Assembly: GCF_007785775.2 (NCBI RefSeq)
Contig: NZ_VNIK02000004.1
Location: forward strand, 62,001 to 126,000
Direction: 5' to 3'
DNA: 64,000 bases
Source of the DNA: Flagellimonas hadalis
GTDB lineage: Bacteria; Bacteroidota; Bacteroidia; Flavobacteriales; Flavobacteriaceae
Made by a program: the position numbers and the translations under genes. This document shows positions 8,623-17,541 of the stretch, one piece after another. Positions within the stretch are counted from its first letter, which is position 1, and every line of letters starts with the position of its first letter. The notes under the pieces were generated by a model that was not told where the DNA came from, searched no databases, and saw only the letters and a list, made by a program, of their open reading frames with translations.

Positions 8623-9561
8623 TCATAGGTTTTCCAATATCTTTTTCAGGACGACTTGTGCCGAATAAATTCGGTTTTTGGCTTGTTGGGCCACCAAGGA
8701 TTGTGTTCCGTCCAATACGGCATCTTCCACGACCACATTCCGCCGTACGGGCAAGCAATGCATGAATTTGGCCTTCCCCAATTTTTGTTCGGTCATGGTC
8801 CAGTTGGGGTCCTTGCTCACGATTTTTCCATAATCCATATAACTGCTCCAGTTCTTCACATACACAAAATCTGCATTTTCCAAAGCCTTGTCCTGATCAT
8901 GTTCTATCCGGCACCCTTGGGTAATCTCCGGGTTCAGTTCATATCCTTCGGGGTGGGTGATCACAAATTCCGCATCTTGGCGTTTCATCATTTCCACAAA
9001 CGAATTGGCCACGGCATGGGGCAATGCCCTTGGGTGTGGTGCCCAGGACAACACGACCTTGGGCCTGGCCTTGGTCTTGTTCTCGGCCATGGTGATGGCA
9101 TCTGCCAACGCTTGGAGTGGATGTCCTACGGAACTTTCCATGTTCACCACGGGAATGGATGCATATGTGGCAAATCCGTTGATGACCTCCTCTGCCTCGT
9201 CCTTTTTTCTGTCCTCCAGACCGGCAAAAGCCCTGATCGCCACAATGTCACAATATTGGGAGACCACTTGCGCGGCTTCCTTGATGTGTTCCGAAGTGCC
9301 TTGGTCCATAATGGTCCCATCTCCGTATTCCAGGGCCCAACCTTCGCTGCCAAAATTCATGACCATGACCTCCATACCGAGGTTCATGGCCGCTTTTTGG
9401 GTACTCAAACGGGTTCTAAGGCTGTTGTTGAAAAACAGCAGGCACAAGGTTTTACGTTTGCCCAAACCTTCAAATTGATATGGGTCTTTTTTGAGATTTA
9501 TCGCTTCTTCCACCCAATCGGGGAGGGAATCAATATCGTTTATGGACAAGTAATGTTTCAT
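8623..9561 (-). CDS. argF': N-succinyl/N-acetyl-L-ornithine carbamoyltransferase
   Basis: 312 aa transcarbamylase, but of the acylornithine type rather than classical ArgF. The carbamoyl-phosphate loop reads FFNNSLRTR (about 43-51), not STRTR; HPLQALAD and HCLPVRRN are also present. The acylornithine enzymes carry a specificity residue before a conserved E-H pair: Glu in the acetyl enzyme of Xanthomonas, Pro in the succinyl enzyme of Bacteroides. Here the matching residue, by eye, is Ser90 (T-S-E-H at 89-92), which argues against the Glu-type acetyl enzyme. Start overlaps the argD stop (ATGA). Confidence 0.92.
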   Translation of the reverse strand: MKHYLSINDIDSLPDWVEEAINLKKDPYQFEGLGKRKTLCLLFFNNSLRTRLSTQKAAMNLGMEVMVMNFGSEGWALEYGDGTIMDQGTSEHIKEAAQVVSQYCDIVAIRAFAGLEDRKKDEAEEVINGFATYASIPVVNMESSVGHPLQALADAITMAENKTKARPKVVLSWAPHPRALPHAVANSFVEMMKRQDAEFVITHPEGYELNPEITQGCRIEHDQDKALENADFVYVKNWSSYMDYGKIVSKDPNWTMTEQKLGKAKFMHCLPVRRNVVVEDAVLDGTQSLVAQQAKNRIYSAQVVLKKILENL

Positions 9562-10685
9562 TTCAATGCTTTTTGAAGGGCTTCAAAAAATAGGTCGATG
9601 TGTTCCTTGGTGATGTTGAGTGCAGGCAAAAACCGTAGCAGTTTTTTGTTGTTAGCGCTCCCGGTGAACATGTAATGGTCATAGATCAGTTTTTTGCGCA
9701 GGTCGGCCACTTCAAAATCAAACTCCAGTCCGATCATGAGTCCCCGGCCCTTTACTCTGATGATTTCGGGAACGGCTGCCGCCTTTGTTCTGAAATAGAG
9801 GCCAAGTGCTGCGGCGTTGTCCACTAAATTTTCATCTTCCAAAACCTCCAAAACGGCCAAACTGGCGGCACAGGCCAAATGGTTTCCACCAAAGGTGGTG
9901 CCCAAAAGGCCATAGGATGCTTGAAAAGATTCATGGATCAAAATACCGCCCACTGGAAAGCCATTCCCCATACCTTTGGCGATGGAAATGATATCGGGTT
10001 GGATGCCATGGTGCTGGAACGCAAAGAATTTTCCGCTTCGCCCATAACCGGACTGTACCTCGTCCGCGATGAGGACCACGCCATTCTCCTTGCATTTTTC
10101 GGCGATGAACTGGTAGAACTCGGTGGTGGGTTCGTCAAGACCGCCCACGCCTTGGATCGCTTCCAAGATCACCGCACAATATCCTTCCGATGAAATGGCT
10201 TTTTCAAACGCATCAAAATCGTTCAACGGCAGAAAGGTCACTTCCTGTTGCAGGTTGATGGGGGCATTGATCTTCGGATTGTCCGTGGTGGCAACGGCAG
10301 CGGACGTCCTACCATGGAAACTGTTCCTAAAGGCAATGACCTTTGCCTTTCCGGTGTGGAACGAAGCCATTTTCAAGGCATTTTCATTGGCTTCCGCCCC
10401 CGAATTGCACATGAATAGGGTATAGTTTTCGCAACCTGATGCCTTTCCCAGTTTTTCGGCCAATGCTTCTTGAACCGGATTTTGCACGGAATTGCTGTAA
10501 AAAGCGATTTTTTCCAATTGATCCTCGATGCGCTTTACGTAATGGGGATGGGTATGCCCAATGGAAATCACGGCATGGCCACCATAGAAATCCAGGTATT
10601 TTTGTCCTTTGTCGTCCCAGACTTCAATGCCCTTTGCCGATACCGGGGTCACATCATATAGGGGGTAAACGTCGAATAGTTTCAT
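9558..10685 (-). CDS. argD: Acetylornithine/succinylornithine aminotransferase
   Basis: 375 aa class III PLP-dependent aminotransferase. The start at 10685 (MKLFDVYPLYD) fits the family better than an ATG nine codons upstream. Motifs: CNSGAEANE (PLP phosphate binding), SFHGRT, ADEVQSGYGRSG (Asp contacting the PLP ring nitrogen), and SIAKGMGNG with the Schiff-base lysine. It sits between proC (39 bp gap) and argF' (4-bp overlap). Confidence 0.96.
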   Translation of the reverse strand: MKLFDVYPLYDVTPVSAKGIEVWDDKGQKYLDFYGGHAVISIGHTHPHYVKRIEDQLEKIAFYSNSVQNPVQEALAEKLGKASGCENYTLFMCNSGAEANENALKMASFHTGKAKVIAFRNSFHGRTSAAVATTDNPKINAPINLQQEVTFLPLNDFDAFEKAISSEGYCAVILEAIQGVGGLDEPTTEFYQFIAEKCKENGVVLIADEVQSGYGRSGKFFAFQHHGIQPDIISIAKGMGNGFPVGGILIHESFQASYGLLGTTFGGNHLACAASLAVLEVLEDENLVDNAAALGLYFRTKAAAVPEIIRVKGRGLMIGLEFDFEVADLRKKLIYDHYMFTGSANNKKLLRFLPALNITKEHIDLFFEALQKALK

Positions 10686-10724
10686 GGTCTTTTTGTTTGT
10701 CGTCTCGATCATGGTCGAAAGTTT

Positions 10725-11519
10725 TTATCCTTTTTTGATCTGGCTGATTTTTTCGTAGGAGGCCACGATGCCCCTGATGAGGGAAGAGCTGAGCCCTTGA
10801 TGCTCCATTTCGTTCAGTCCTTCTATGGTGCAGCCCCTTGGGGTGGTCACCCTATCTATTTCCTCTTCGGGATGGCTACCCGATTCGATCAACAGGCTCG
10901 CGGCCCCGTTACAGGTGTGCATGGCGAGCTCTTGGGCTTCCTTGGCATCGAACCCCAACTGGATGGCCCCTTGGGTCGTGGCGCGGATCAGGCGCATCCA
11001 AAAGGCAATTCCACTTGCACAGATCACCGTGGCGGCCTGCATTTGCTCTTCGGGGATTTCCATGGTGTGTCCCATCCGGTTGAAAATGGCCTTGGCCAGA
11101 TCTACCCGTTTTTTGCCCAGTTCGTTACTGCAGATACAGGTCATGGACTTGCCCACGGAAATGGCCGTGTTGGGCATACTGCGGATGATGAACTTATCGG
11201 CACCGATGATACTTTCGATCCTGGCGATGCCAAAACCGGTAATGGTGCTGATGATCACGTGTTTTTCGGTAAGTAGCTCCTTGCTCTGTTCCAAAATGGC
11301 GGCAAAGTGGCCCGGCTGTACGGCAAAGATGAGGATGTCGGAATTTTTTACGGCCTCCAAGTTGTCCGAGGTGACCGTGACGTTTCCATATTTCTCAAAA
11401 TCCTTGATGCCCTTGGTGTTCCTTTTGGTCAGGTACATGGTGGTGGCCCCGTTGGTGTGCAAAATCCCTTTGGCAATGGCCAAGCCCAAGTTTCCTGCTC
11501 CTATGATCGCTATTTTCAT
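10725..11519 (-). CDS. proC: Pyrroline-5-carboxylate reductase
   Basis: 264 aa. The N-terminal Rossmann motif is IIGAGNLGLAIAKG. The C-terminal signature contains TTPRGCTIEGL (usual form TSPGGTT). It reduces pyrroline-5-carboxylate to proline with NAD(P)H. A proline gene inside an arginine operon makes sense because both pathways start from glutamate. The gap to argC holds a palindromic repeat. Confidence 0.94.
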   Translation of the reverse strand: MKIAIIGAGNLGLAIAKGILHTNGATTMYLTKRNTKGIKDFEKYGNVTVTSDNLEAVKNSDILIFAVQPGHFAAILEQSKELLTEKHVIISTITGFGIARIESIIGADKFIIRSMPNTAISVGKSMTCICSNELGKKRVDLAKAIFNRMGHTMEIPEEQMQAATVICASGIAFWMRLIRATTQGAIQLGFDAKEAQELAMHTCNGAASLLIESGSHPEEEIDRVTTPRGCTIEGLNEMEHQGLSSSLIRGIVASYEKISQIKKG

Positions 11520-11532
11520 GGTTTGTTTATTT

Positions 11533-11609
11533 TGTCATCTCGAGCGCAGTCGAGAGATGTATATTTTCATCAAATTAGGTCTCGCATCTCGACTGCGCTC
11601 GATGTGACA
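11533..11609. repeat. REP-like palindromic element between argC and proC
   Basis: Two arms of about 25 bp, starting TGTCATCTCGAGCGCAGTC and ending GACTGCGCTCGATGTGACA, form a long imperfect hairpin with about a 25-nt loop. The core TCGAGCGCAGTCGAGA recurs at 13807-13860, and related ends (GTCAGTTCGAG ... TATCGAGAAC) at 21469-21533. Such elements are scattered in flavobacterial genomes. Here it lies inside an operon, so it may stabilise or partly terminate the transcript. Confidence 0.8.
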
Positions 11610-11625
11610 GTTCGATCTAAGGTTT

Positions 11626-12600
11626 TTAAAAAACCCCCGCTTTTAACAATAGACCTTCGGTTTCTGGAAAACCGAACATCAGGTTCATGTTCTGTACCGC
11701 TTGTCCAGAGGCACCTTTCAACAAATTGTCAATGGCAGAGGTCACCAATAAGAGGTCATCGTGCTTGTGCAAATGGATGTGACACTGGTTGGTGTTCACC
11801 ACCTGTTTCAAGTGGATTTCCGCTTCGGACATATGGGTGAAGACGGCATCGGCATAAAAATCCGAGTACAGTTTTTTGGCTTCGTCCAAAGAACCTTCAA
11901 AATGGGTATAGGATGTGGCCAGAATACCCCTGGTGAAATTTCCCCGGTTCGGCAAAAACAGCAGCTTGCCCACATTGTTGCCGAAGGACTTGAGACTTTC
12001 GCCGATTTCCCCCAAATGTTGGTGGGTAAAGGGTTTGTACCACGAAACGTTGTTGTTCCTCCAGCTGAAATGGGAGGTGTCGGACAGGCCTACACCGGCT
12101 CCTGTACTTCCCGTCACGGCATTGATGTGGACTTCATTTGCCAATAGGCCAGCCTTCGCCAAGGGCAACAGACCCAGCTGGATCGTGGTGGCAAAACATC
12201 CAGGATTGGCAATGGCCTCGGCAGATGCAATGGCAGACCTGTTCAACTCGGGAAGCCCATAAATGAATCGTTTGCCGTTGAAAGTGGAGTCGGCCTGTAG
12301 CCTGAAATCGTTGCTGAGGTCAATGATCTTGGTACTTACCGAGAATGCGTGTTCGTTCAAAAATGAGGTAGAATTGCCATGGCCCAAACATAAAAAGACT
12401 ACATCCACAGCCGGATTGATCTCTCCGGAAAATGTAAGGTCGGTCAGCCCCAAAAGATCTTGGTGTGCCGAAGCGATGGGTTTTCCGGCCCTCGTGGTGC
12501 TATATACAAAATCGATTTTGGCGTTAGGATGGTTGAGCAATATTCGGATCAGTTCCCCGCCCGTATATCCAGAACCTCCTATGATTCCCGCTTTAATCAT
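11626..12600 (-). CDS. argC: N-acetyl-gamma-glutamyl-phosphate reductase
   Basis: 324 aa. The N-terminal NADP-binding motif is GGSGYTGGELIRIL, and the catalytic cysteine lies in ANPGCFAT (about residues 131-138). It reduces acylglutamyl-phosphate to the semialdehyde. The start overlaps the argG stop by 8 bp, indicating translational coupling. Confidence 0.96.
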   Translation of the reverse strand: MIKAGIIGGSGYTGGELIRILLNHPNAKIDFVYSTTRAGKPIASAHQDLLGLTDLTFSGEINPAVDVVFLCLGHGNSTSFLNEHAFSVSTKIIDLSNDFRLQADSTFNGKRFIYGLPELNRSAIASAEAIANPGCFATTIQLGLLPLAKAGLLANEVHINAVTGSTGAGVGLSDTSHFSWRNNNVSWYKPFTHQHLGEIGESLKSFGNNVGKLLFLPNRGNFTRGILATSYTHFEGSLDEAKKLYSDFYADAVFTHMSEAEIHLKQVVNTNQCHIHLHKHDDLLLVTSAIDNLLKGASGQAVQNMNLMFGFPETEGLLLKAGVF

Positions 12601-13783
12601 GGTCTTGGTTTACATGGTTCGCAATTTTTCCCGAATTGGACAAGATCTTAATGAACCCTTTGGCATCATCTGCGGTCCATCCTTTGTTCATTTCCCCATA
12701 ACTTCCAAAGGAAGCGTTCATAAGGTCATGCTCGGATGAGATTCCGTTCAGTTCAAATCGGTAGGGGTGGAGCGTAAGGTACACATCCCCGGAAACGTGC
12801 TTTTGGGTATCGGTCAAAAAGGCCTCGATGTTCCGCATCACTTCGTCCAGATAGTTGCCTTCATGGAGCAACATGCCGTAGAAATTGCCCAATTGTTCTT
12901 TTTGGAACTGTTGCCATTTGCTCAGGGTGTGCTTTTCCAATAAATGGTGCGCTTTGATGATGATCAATGGGGCCGCGGCCTCAAAACCGACCCTTCCCTT
13001 GATCCCGATGATGGTGTCGCCCACGTGGATGTCCCTTCCGATGGCGTATTTGGAAGCGATTTCCGCAAGTTTTTCAATATTGGACACAGGAGTATCCTTT
13101 TCCCCATCAACGGCCACCAATTCCCCTTTGCTGAACGTCAGCTTCAGTTCTTTGGGAAGTTCTTTCTCCAATTGGCTCGGAAATGCATTTTCCGGTAGGG
13201 ACAGATTGGAGGTCAAGGTCTCGGAACCGCCCACCGAGGTACCCCAAAGCCCCCTGTTGATGGAATATTTGGCCTTTTCCCATGAATAATCGATACCGTT
13301 TTTCTGTAGGTACTCGATTTCCACTTCCCTGGCCAGTTTTTTATCGCGTATGGGGGTGATGATCTCGATGTCCGGGGCCAAGATTTGGAAAATCATATCG
13401 AACCGTACTTGGTCGTTTCCAGCACCGGTGCTGCCGTGGGCAATATATTTGGCACCCACTTTCTTGGCATGGTTCACGATCTCGATGGCCTGAACGATCC
13501 GTTCGGCACTCACGGAAAGGGGGTAGGTGTTGTTCCTCAACACATTTCCGAAGATGAGGTACTTTACCACCTTGTCATAGAAGGTGTTGATGGCGTTGAT
13601 GGAGGTATAGGTGGTGGCGCCCAATGCCAGGGCCTTTTTTTCGATTTCTTCGATTTCAGCTTTGCTGAACCCACCGGTGTTCACACTCACGGCATGGACT
13701 TCAAAGCCCTCGTCCTGGGATAGGTATTTTGCACAATAGGAAGTGTCCAATCCGCCGCTATAGGCCAATACTAATTTTTTCAT
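12593..13783 (-). CDS. argG: Argininosuccinate synthase
   Basis: 396 aa. The ATP pyrophosphatase P-loop is LAYSGGLDTSY at the N-terminus, which fixes the start at 13783 (MKKLVLAYSGG) rather than an upstream codon. HGSTGAGNDQVRF is the second family signature. It joins citrulline and aspartate. It is second in the operon, after the GNAT gene, and the 79-bp gap between them holds a palindromic repeat. Confidence 0.97.
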   Translation of the reverse strand: MKKLVLAYSGGLDTSYCAKYLSQDEGFEVHAVSVNTGGFSKAEIEEIEKKALALGATTYTSINAINTFYDKVVKYLIFGNVLRNNTYPLSVSAERIVQAIEIVNHAKKVGAKYIAHGSTGAGNDQVRFDMIFQILAPDIEIITPIRDKKLAREVEIEYLQKNGIDYSWEKAKYSINRGLWGTSVGGSETLTSNLSLPENAFPSQLEKELPKELKLTFSKGELVAVDGEKDTPVSNIEKLAEIASKYAIGRDIHVGDTIIGIKGRVGFEAAAPLIIIKAHHLLEKHTLSKWQQFQKEQLGNFYGMLLHEGNYLDEVMRNIEAFLTDTQKHVSGDVYLTLHPYRFELNGISSEHDLMNASFGSYGEMNKGWTADDAKGFIKILSNSGKIANHVNQDHD

Positions 13784-13806
13784 GTCTTTTTTGTTCAATT
13801 TATGTA

Positions 13807-13860
13807 TCACATGGAGCGGAGTCGAAGTGTGGTGTTGTTCTCGACTGCGCTCGAACTGAC
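13807..13860. repeat. REP-like palindromic element between the GNAT gene and argG
   Basis: TCACATGGAGCGGAGTCGA at the left and TCTCGACTGCGCTCGAACT at the right form an imperfect inverted repeat. It is the same family as 11533-11609. Confidence 0.75.
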
Positions 13861-13862
13861 AC

Positions 13863-14480
13863 TTACTTTTGTTTCTTTTTAAGAAAAAGGGTTTCCTTGA
13901 TCTGCTTCAGTCTTTGGAATGCCTTGCTGTTCAATTTTTTGGGTTCTTCCGCTTTTTTGGCGTTGGGGTCGTACAGCATTCCGGTACAGAGGCACATTTT
14001 CTGTTCCGTCCGGGTCAGGATGTCAAAGTTCTTGCAGGTCTGACAGCCCTTCCAGAATTCGGGATCGTCCGTAAGCTCGGAAAAGGTAACGGGTTTGTAT
14101 CCCAGTTCGTAGTTCATTTTCATGACGGCCAAACCTGTGGTGATCCCAAAGATCTTGGCATCGGGGAATTTTTTCCGGGACAGGTCAAAAACGGCCTTTT
14201 TTATCTGCTTGGCCAGTCCTTGGTTCCTATAATCGGGGTGTACGATCAATCCGGAGTTGGCGACAAAATCCTTGTTGCCCCAGACCTCGATGTAGCAGAA
14301 CCCGGCAAATTTATCACCGTCCAAGGCAATGATGGCATTCCCGTTCTGCAACCGTTTCATGATGTATTCAGGGGTGCGTTTGGCAATACCGGTCCCTCGG
14401 ACCTTGGCCGATTCCGCGATGGTGTCACAGATGATCTGTGCGTATTTAAAATGTGATTCGTTGGCAATTACAATTTCCAT
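13863..14480 (-). CDS. GNAT acyltransferase heading the arginine operon; candidate acylglutamate synthase
   Basis: 205 aa. The acyl-CoA-binding motif A of GNAT enzymes is IVHPDYRNQGLAKQIKKA at about 78-95. After the GNAT core comes a four-cysteine cluster (C..C then C.C in GCQTCKNF ... KMCLCTG, about 144-166) that could bind a metal. A basic tail of about 35 residues ends the protein. No argA or argJ gene is visible, and this gene is first in the operon, so it probably makes N-acyl (acetyl or succinyl) glutamate. That role is inferred from context; the GNAT fold is clear. Confidence 0.8.
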   Translation of the reverse strand: MEIVIANESHFKYAQIICDTIAESAKVRGTGIAKRTPEYIMKRLQNGNAIIALDGDKFAGFCYIEVWGNKDFVANSGLIVHPDYRNQGLAKQIKKAVFDLSRKKFPDAKIFGITTGLAVMKMNYELGYKPVTFSELTDDPEFWKGCQTCKNFDILTRTEQKMCLCTGMLYDPNAKKAEEPKKLNSKAFQRLKQIKETLFLKKKQK

Positions 14481-14699
14481 TGCAAGCGTATAGACTGATA
14501 AAAATTATTAAAAAAAGTTGTTGGTTTTTGCGGAAATGGACTCACCTATTTCCATAAATAATTTTGCACCCTTACGGGCGGCGACGGGGAGAAAATGGAC
14601 TGATGGGCGCAGGAACGCTCAGTGTAAACGATATGTACTCTTGTCCTTTCATTATGAATCAAAAGTACAAATTAATCCGAATAGACCTATAAAACAGGG
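14481..14699. other. Intergenic region between arginine operon and glycosyltransferase operon; possible leader
   Basis: No gene seen. On the minus strand 14660-14667 reads TACTTTTG, a perfect match to TAnnTTTG, but without an obvious TTG at the right distance. If used, the arginine operon would have a leader of about 170 nt. A GC-rich patch near 14575-14625 contains an ACTGA...TCAGT hairpin. On the plus strand there is a second perfect -7-like match (TAATTTTG), without a TTG at normal spacing. Confidence 0.35.
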
Positions 14700-16052
14700 T
14701 CATTTTTTGAAGAAATATAACTTTTTTGGCCCATTGGCCATCATTTCATAAAGAAAGAAGCCTATCACCAAAATGTATTCAATGGCCAATAGCCAAAGAT
14801 TTTCTTTGTAATCGGGATTGGTGTAGGCATAATAGCTCAGGATGACCGCAAACGACCAGACCAAAACAAATTTATATTCCGTGAATATGGCGATTCCCAA
14901 CAGGAACACCACATACCAGGGATGGACCGTGCTGGATAGAAAATAGTAGCACGCCAAGGCGAGCATCATCGAGGTGATGACCGTTTGCAATTTTTGGTTT
15001 TTCCGGAGAAGGGCAATCAACAAAACGATGGCTATCATTGCTTTGATGATCATGGAACCGTAGGCTTCGATGAGTTCCCACGGTTTCGCCTCGTAATGTT
15101 CAACAGCGATTTTTTTGACCACATTGTACACACTTGCATTGAACTCAAAATTGGAAAACCAGAGCCCGACCGTTTCCGAATAATGGTCAATGAAAAAAGA
15201 GGAATAAAAAGGGTACAGAATTAGTACGCAGGAAACACTTGCCAAACTATAGAAAGCGATACTTTTTTTGATTCCCAGATATTTGAGGAACATGGGCAGG
15301 AGCAAAAGGGGCACCAGTTTCACCATGATGGAAAGAGCATAGACGGGTGCGGCCCAGAGCATTTGGTTTTTGGAGATGAGGTAGAGCGACCACACAAAAA
15401 AGAACAGCATGATGCCTTCAAAATGCAGGTTCCCTGTCAGTTCTATGATCACCAAGGGGTTCAAAAAGTACCAAAAGGCCATGTGGTTGGCCAGGTTGAG
15501 GTTTTGCAGCAGTTTTCGGCCAAAGTAGAGTATGCCCAAGTCTGCGAGGATAATGCTCAGCCGCATTACGATGATGGAACCGAGGATGCTCCCACCTCCC
15601 AATAGTGCAGCCAGTGCAAAGAACAATTGGTTGACCGGAGGGTAGTTGCTATAATGCTTTGCATTGAGTTCGCTCATGCCGGCATAGAGCTCGTCCGCAT
15701 TGGCTATGGGCACATTGCCCTGCTCCATGAGTTGGTCCGGGGTGTGCAGATAGGGGTTGATGCCATTTTTAATGAGTTCCCCATCCCATATAAAGCGAAA
15801 AAAATCTTGGGAGAGATTGGGTTCGGCCATCAGGAACACCAACCGGAACAAAATACCGATGACCAACAGGAAATTGAAGTTCCATTTTTCAAACTGCATG
15901 ATCTTGTAACAAAGAAAGAACGTTGCCGCAAAGAGCATGAAAAGTTTTACGAAATCGGTACGAACAAGGTCATAGGCAAAACTGGCGTAGAACAACACGG
16001 AGCCGATAGCAAAAAGTATCGGGTATCTATGCAGTCGCCAGTAAGATAGCAT
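14700..16052 (-). CDS. Polytopic mannosyltransferase-like glycosyltransferase (GT-C fold)
   Basis: 450 aa with about 11-13 hydrophobic segments. The first periplasmic loop carries acidic residues in LSQDFFRFIWDGE (about 100-112), in the position of the catalytic Asp of GT-C enzymes that use polyprenyl-phosphate sugars. Motifs such as NPYLHTP and HYSNYPPVNQLFF resemble the DUF2029/MptB-like mannosyltransferases. It is last in a three-gene operon after two GT2 genes (3-bp gap). The GT2 at 17542 could make the polyprenyl-phosphate sugar it uses. Confidence 0.8.
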   Translation of the reverse strand: MLSYWRLHRYPILFAIGSVLFYASFAYDLVRTDFVKLFMLFAATFFLCYKIMQFEKWNFNFLLVIGILFRLVFLMAEPNLSQDFFRFIWDGELIKNGINPYLHTPDQLMEQGNVPIANADELYAGMSELNAKHYSNYPPVNQLFFALAALLGGGSILGSIIVMRLSIILADLGILYFGRKLLQNLNLANHMAFWYFLNPLVIIELTGNLHFEGIMLFFFVWSLYLISKNQMLWAAPVYALSIMVKLVPLLLLPMFLKYLGIKKSIAFYSLASVSCVLILYPFYSSFFIDHYSETVGLWFSNFEFNASVYNVVKKIAVEHYEAKPWELIEAYGSMIIKAMIAIVLLIALLRKNQKLQTVITSMMLALACYYFLSSTVHPWYVVFLLGIAIFTEYKFVLVWSFAVILSYYAYTNPDYKENLWLLAIEYILVIGFFLYEMMANGPKKLYFFKK

Positions 16053-16055
16053 GTT

Positions 16056-17540
16056 TTAAGCCTTGGATGTCAAGGATTTAAAGAACACAAATCCGAAGCC
16101 TAGGAACAACATCAAGTGGAAAGGGAACAATCCGTAGTCGTTCAAGGGAACCGCGCTGTACATTCCGAATAGGAAATAGACCATCAGGGCAAATTCCAAG
16201 ATCATGTTGGGCGACAACTTTTTGGTCAAGTATTTGTTGCCCTTCCAAGAGTCGGTCAGGTTATTGATGTTGAACTTCGGGGTACGTACAAACTCGCTTC
16301 GCTTACCCAAGTGTCCTTCCAAAACGGCCACGGTGTTGTGCAAAGAGAAGCCCAATGCCACGGAGAAGAAGGTAAAGAAGAGTTTGATATAATCCACAAA
16401 ATTGTCAAAACTACTGCCTTGGATACTCTTGTAGGTGAACCAATAGCAGATGAACAGGATAATGGTGCTGACGATGAAGAAGCTGGTCACTTCGAACACC
16501 CAACCCAAATGCCCGTAGGTATTTTTGATGTAGAGCATGGGAATGCTCAACAGAGCCACGATGAACACACAAAGGAACATGGAGCTGTTCAAAAGGTGCA
16601 TCACGCCATGGAACTTGGTCTTGAACGGAATGTTCTTCGCCTTGATGACGCTCCAAACGGTCTTTCTAAAGTTTTCGGCCCCTCCTTTGTTCCAACGGAA
16701 CTGTTGGGAACGGGCGGCACTGATCACAACGGGAAGCTCAGCGGGGGTCTCCACATCTTCCAGATACTTGAATTTCCAGTTTTTCAACTGTGCACGGTAG
16801 CTCAGATCCAAATCTTCCGTAAGTGTATCGCCCTCCCAGTTGCCTGCATCGAGGATACATTCCTTCCTCCAGATGCCAGCGGTACCGTTAAAGTTGATAA
16901 AATGCCCTTTGGAGTTTCTTCCCACCTGTTCCAAAGTAAAGTGGGCGTCCAATGCAAAGGCTTGGATTCGGGTCAAGGTGGAGTAGTCGCGGTTGATGTG
17001 TCCCCAACGGGTCTGCACCACACCGATCTCGCTGTCCTTGAAATAGGGCACGGTCTTTTTCAACCAATCGCTTTCGGGAAGGAAGTCGGCATCGAATATG
17101 GCGATGAATTCCCCTTTGGCAATGGCCAGCCCTTCTTTGAGTGCCCCGGCCTTATAGCCTTTTCTGTTTTCCCTACGGATATGTTGTATGTCTAGCCCTG
17201 TTTTTTGGAGTTCTTCCACCCTTCTTGCGGTCTCGATGACGGAGTCGTCGGTGGAATCGTCCAGCACCTGGATCTCCAATTTGCTTTTGGGGTATTCTAT
17301 TTTGGCAATATTGTCCAACAAACGCTCCATCACATACTCTTCGTTGTAGATGGGCAATTGGATGGTGACAAAGGGAATTTCCTTTGGATCTAATAGGTTG
17401 AATTTTGGGGCTTCCTCGTTTCGTCTCTTGTAACCCAAATAGTTGACCAAAAGATTCAATTGGGCAAGACTGTAGAAGAAAATCAGGATCAAGGCTGTAC
17501 TGTAAATAGCAACAATGATAAGAGCGATAGTTAGTCCCAT
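16056..17540 (-). CDS. Membrane GT2 glycosyltransferase, cellulose synthase-like
   Basis: 494 aa. One N-terminal helix (about 3-27) precedes the GT-A domain. Catalytic signature is complete: DDSTDD near 92-97, DADFLP near 150-155, TEDLD near 237-241, and QQFRW near 276-280 (QxxRW). C-terminal membrane helices follow. The protein is processive-type or resembles glucosylceramide synthases. The acceptor is unknown. It lies 1 bp after the DPM1-like gene, so glycolipid or cell-surface glycan synthesis is likely. Confidence 0.88.
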   Translation of the reverse strand: MGLTIALIIVAIYSTALILIFFYSLAQLNLLVNYLGYKRRNEEAPKFNLLDPKEIPFVTIQLPIYNEEYVMERLLDNIAKIEYPKSKLEIQVLDDSTDDSVIETARRVEELQKTGLDIQHIRRENRKGYKAGALKEGLAIAKGEFIAIFDADFLPESDWLKKTVPYFKDSEIGVVQTRWGHINRDYSTLTRIQAFALDAHFTLEQVGRNSKGHFINFNGTAGIWRKECILDAGNWEGDTLTEDLDLSYRAQLKNWKFKYLEDVETPAELPVVISAARSQQFRWNKGGAENFRKTVWSVIKAKNIPFKTKFHGVMHLLNSSMFLCVFIVALLSIPMLYIKNTYGHLGWVFEVTSFFIVSTIILFICYWFTYKSIQGSSFDNFVDYIKLFFTFFSVALGFSLHNTVAVLEGHLGKRSEFVRTPKFNINNLTDSWKGNKYLTKKLSPNMILEFALMVYFLFGMYSAVPLNDYGLFPFHLMLFLGFGFVFFKSLTSKA

Positions 17541-17541
17541 T

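Noticed and set aside
8656..9576. Plus-strand open frame of 306 codons opposite argF'
   Set aside because: Antisense shadow of a clear carbamoyltransferase gene.
16311..17195. Plus-strand open frame of 294 codons opposite the cellulose synthase-like gene
   Set aside because: The opposite strand carries the full D, D, D, QxxRW signature.
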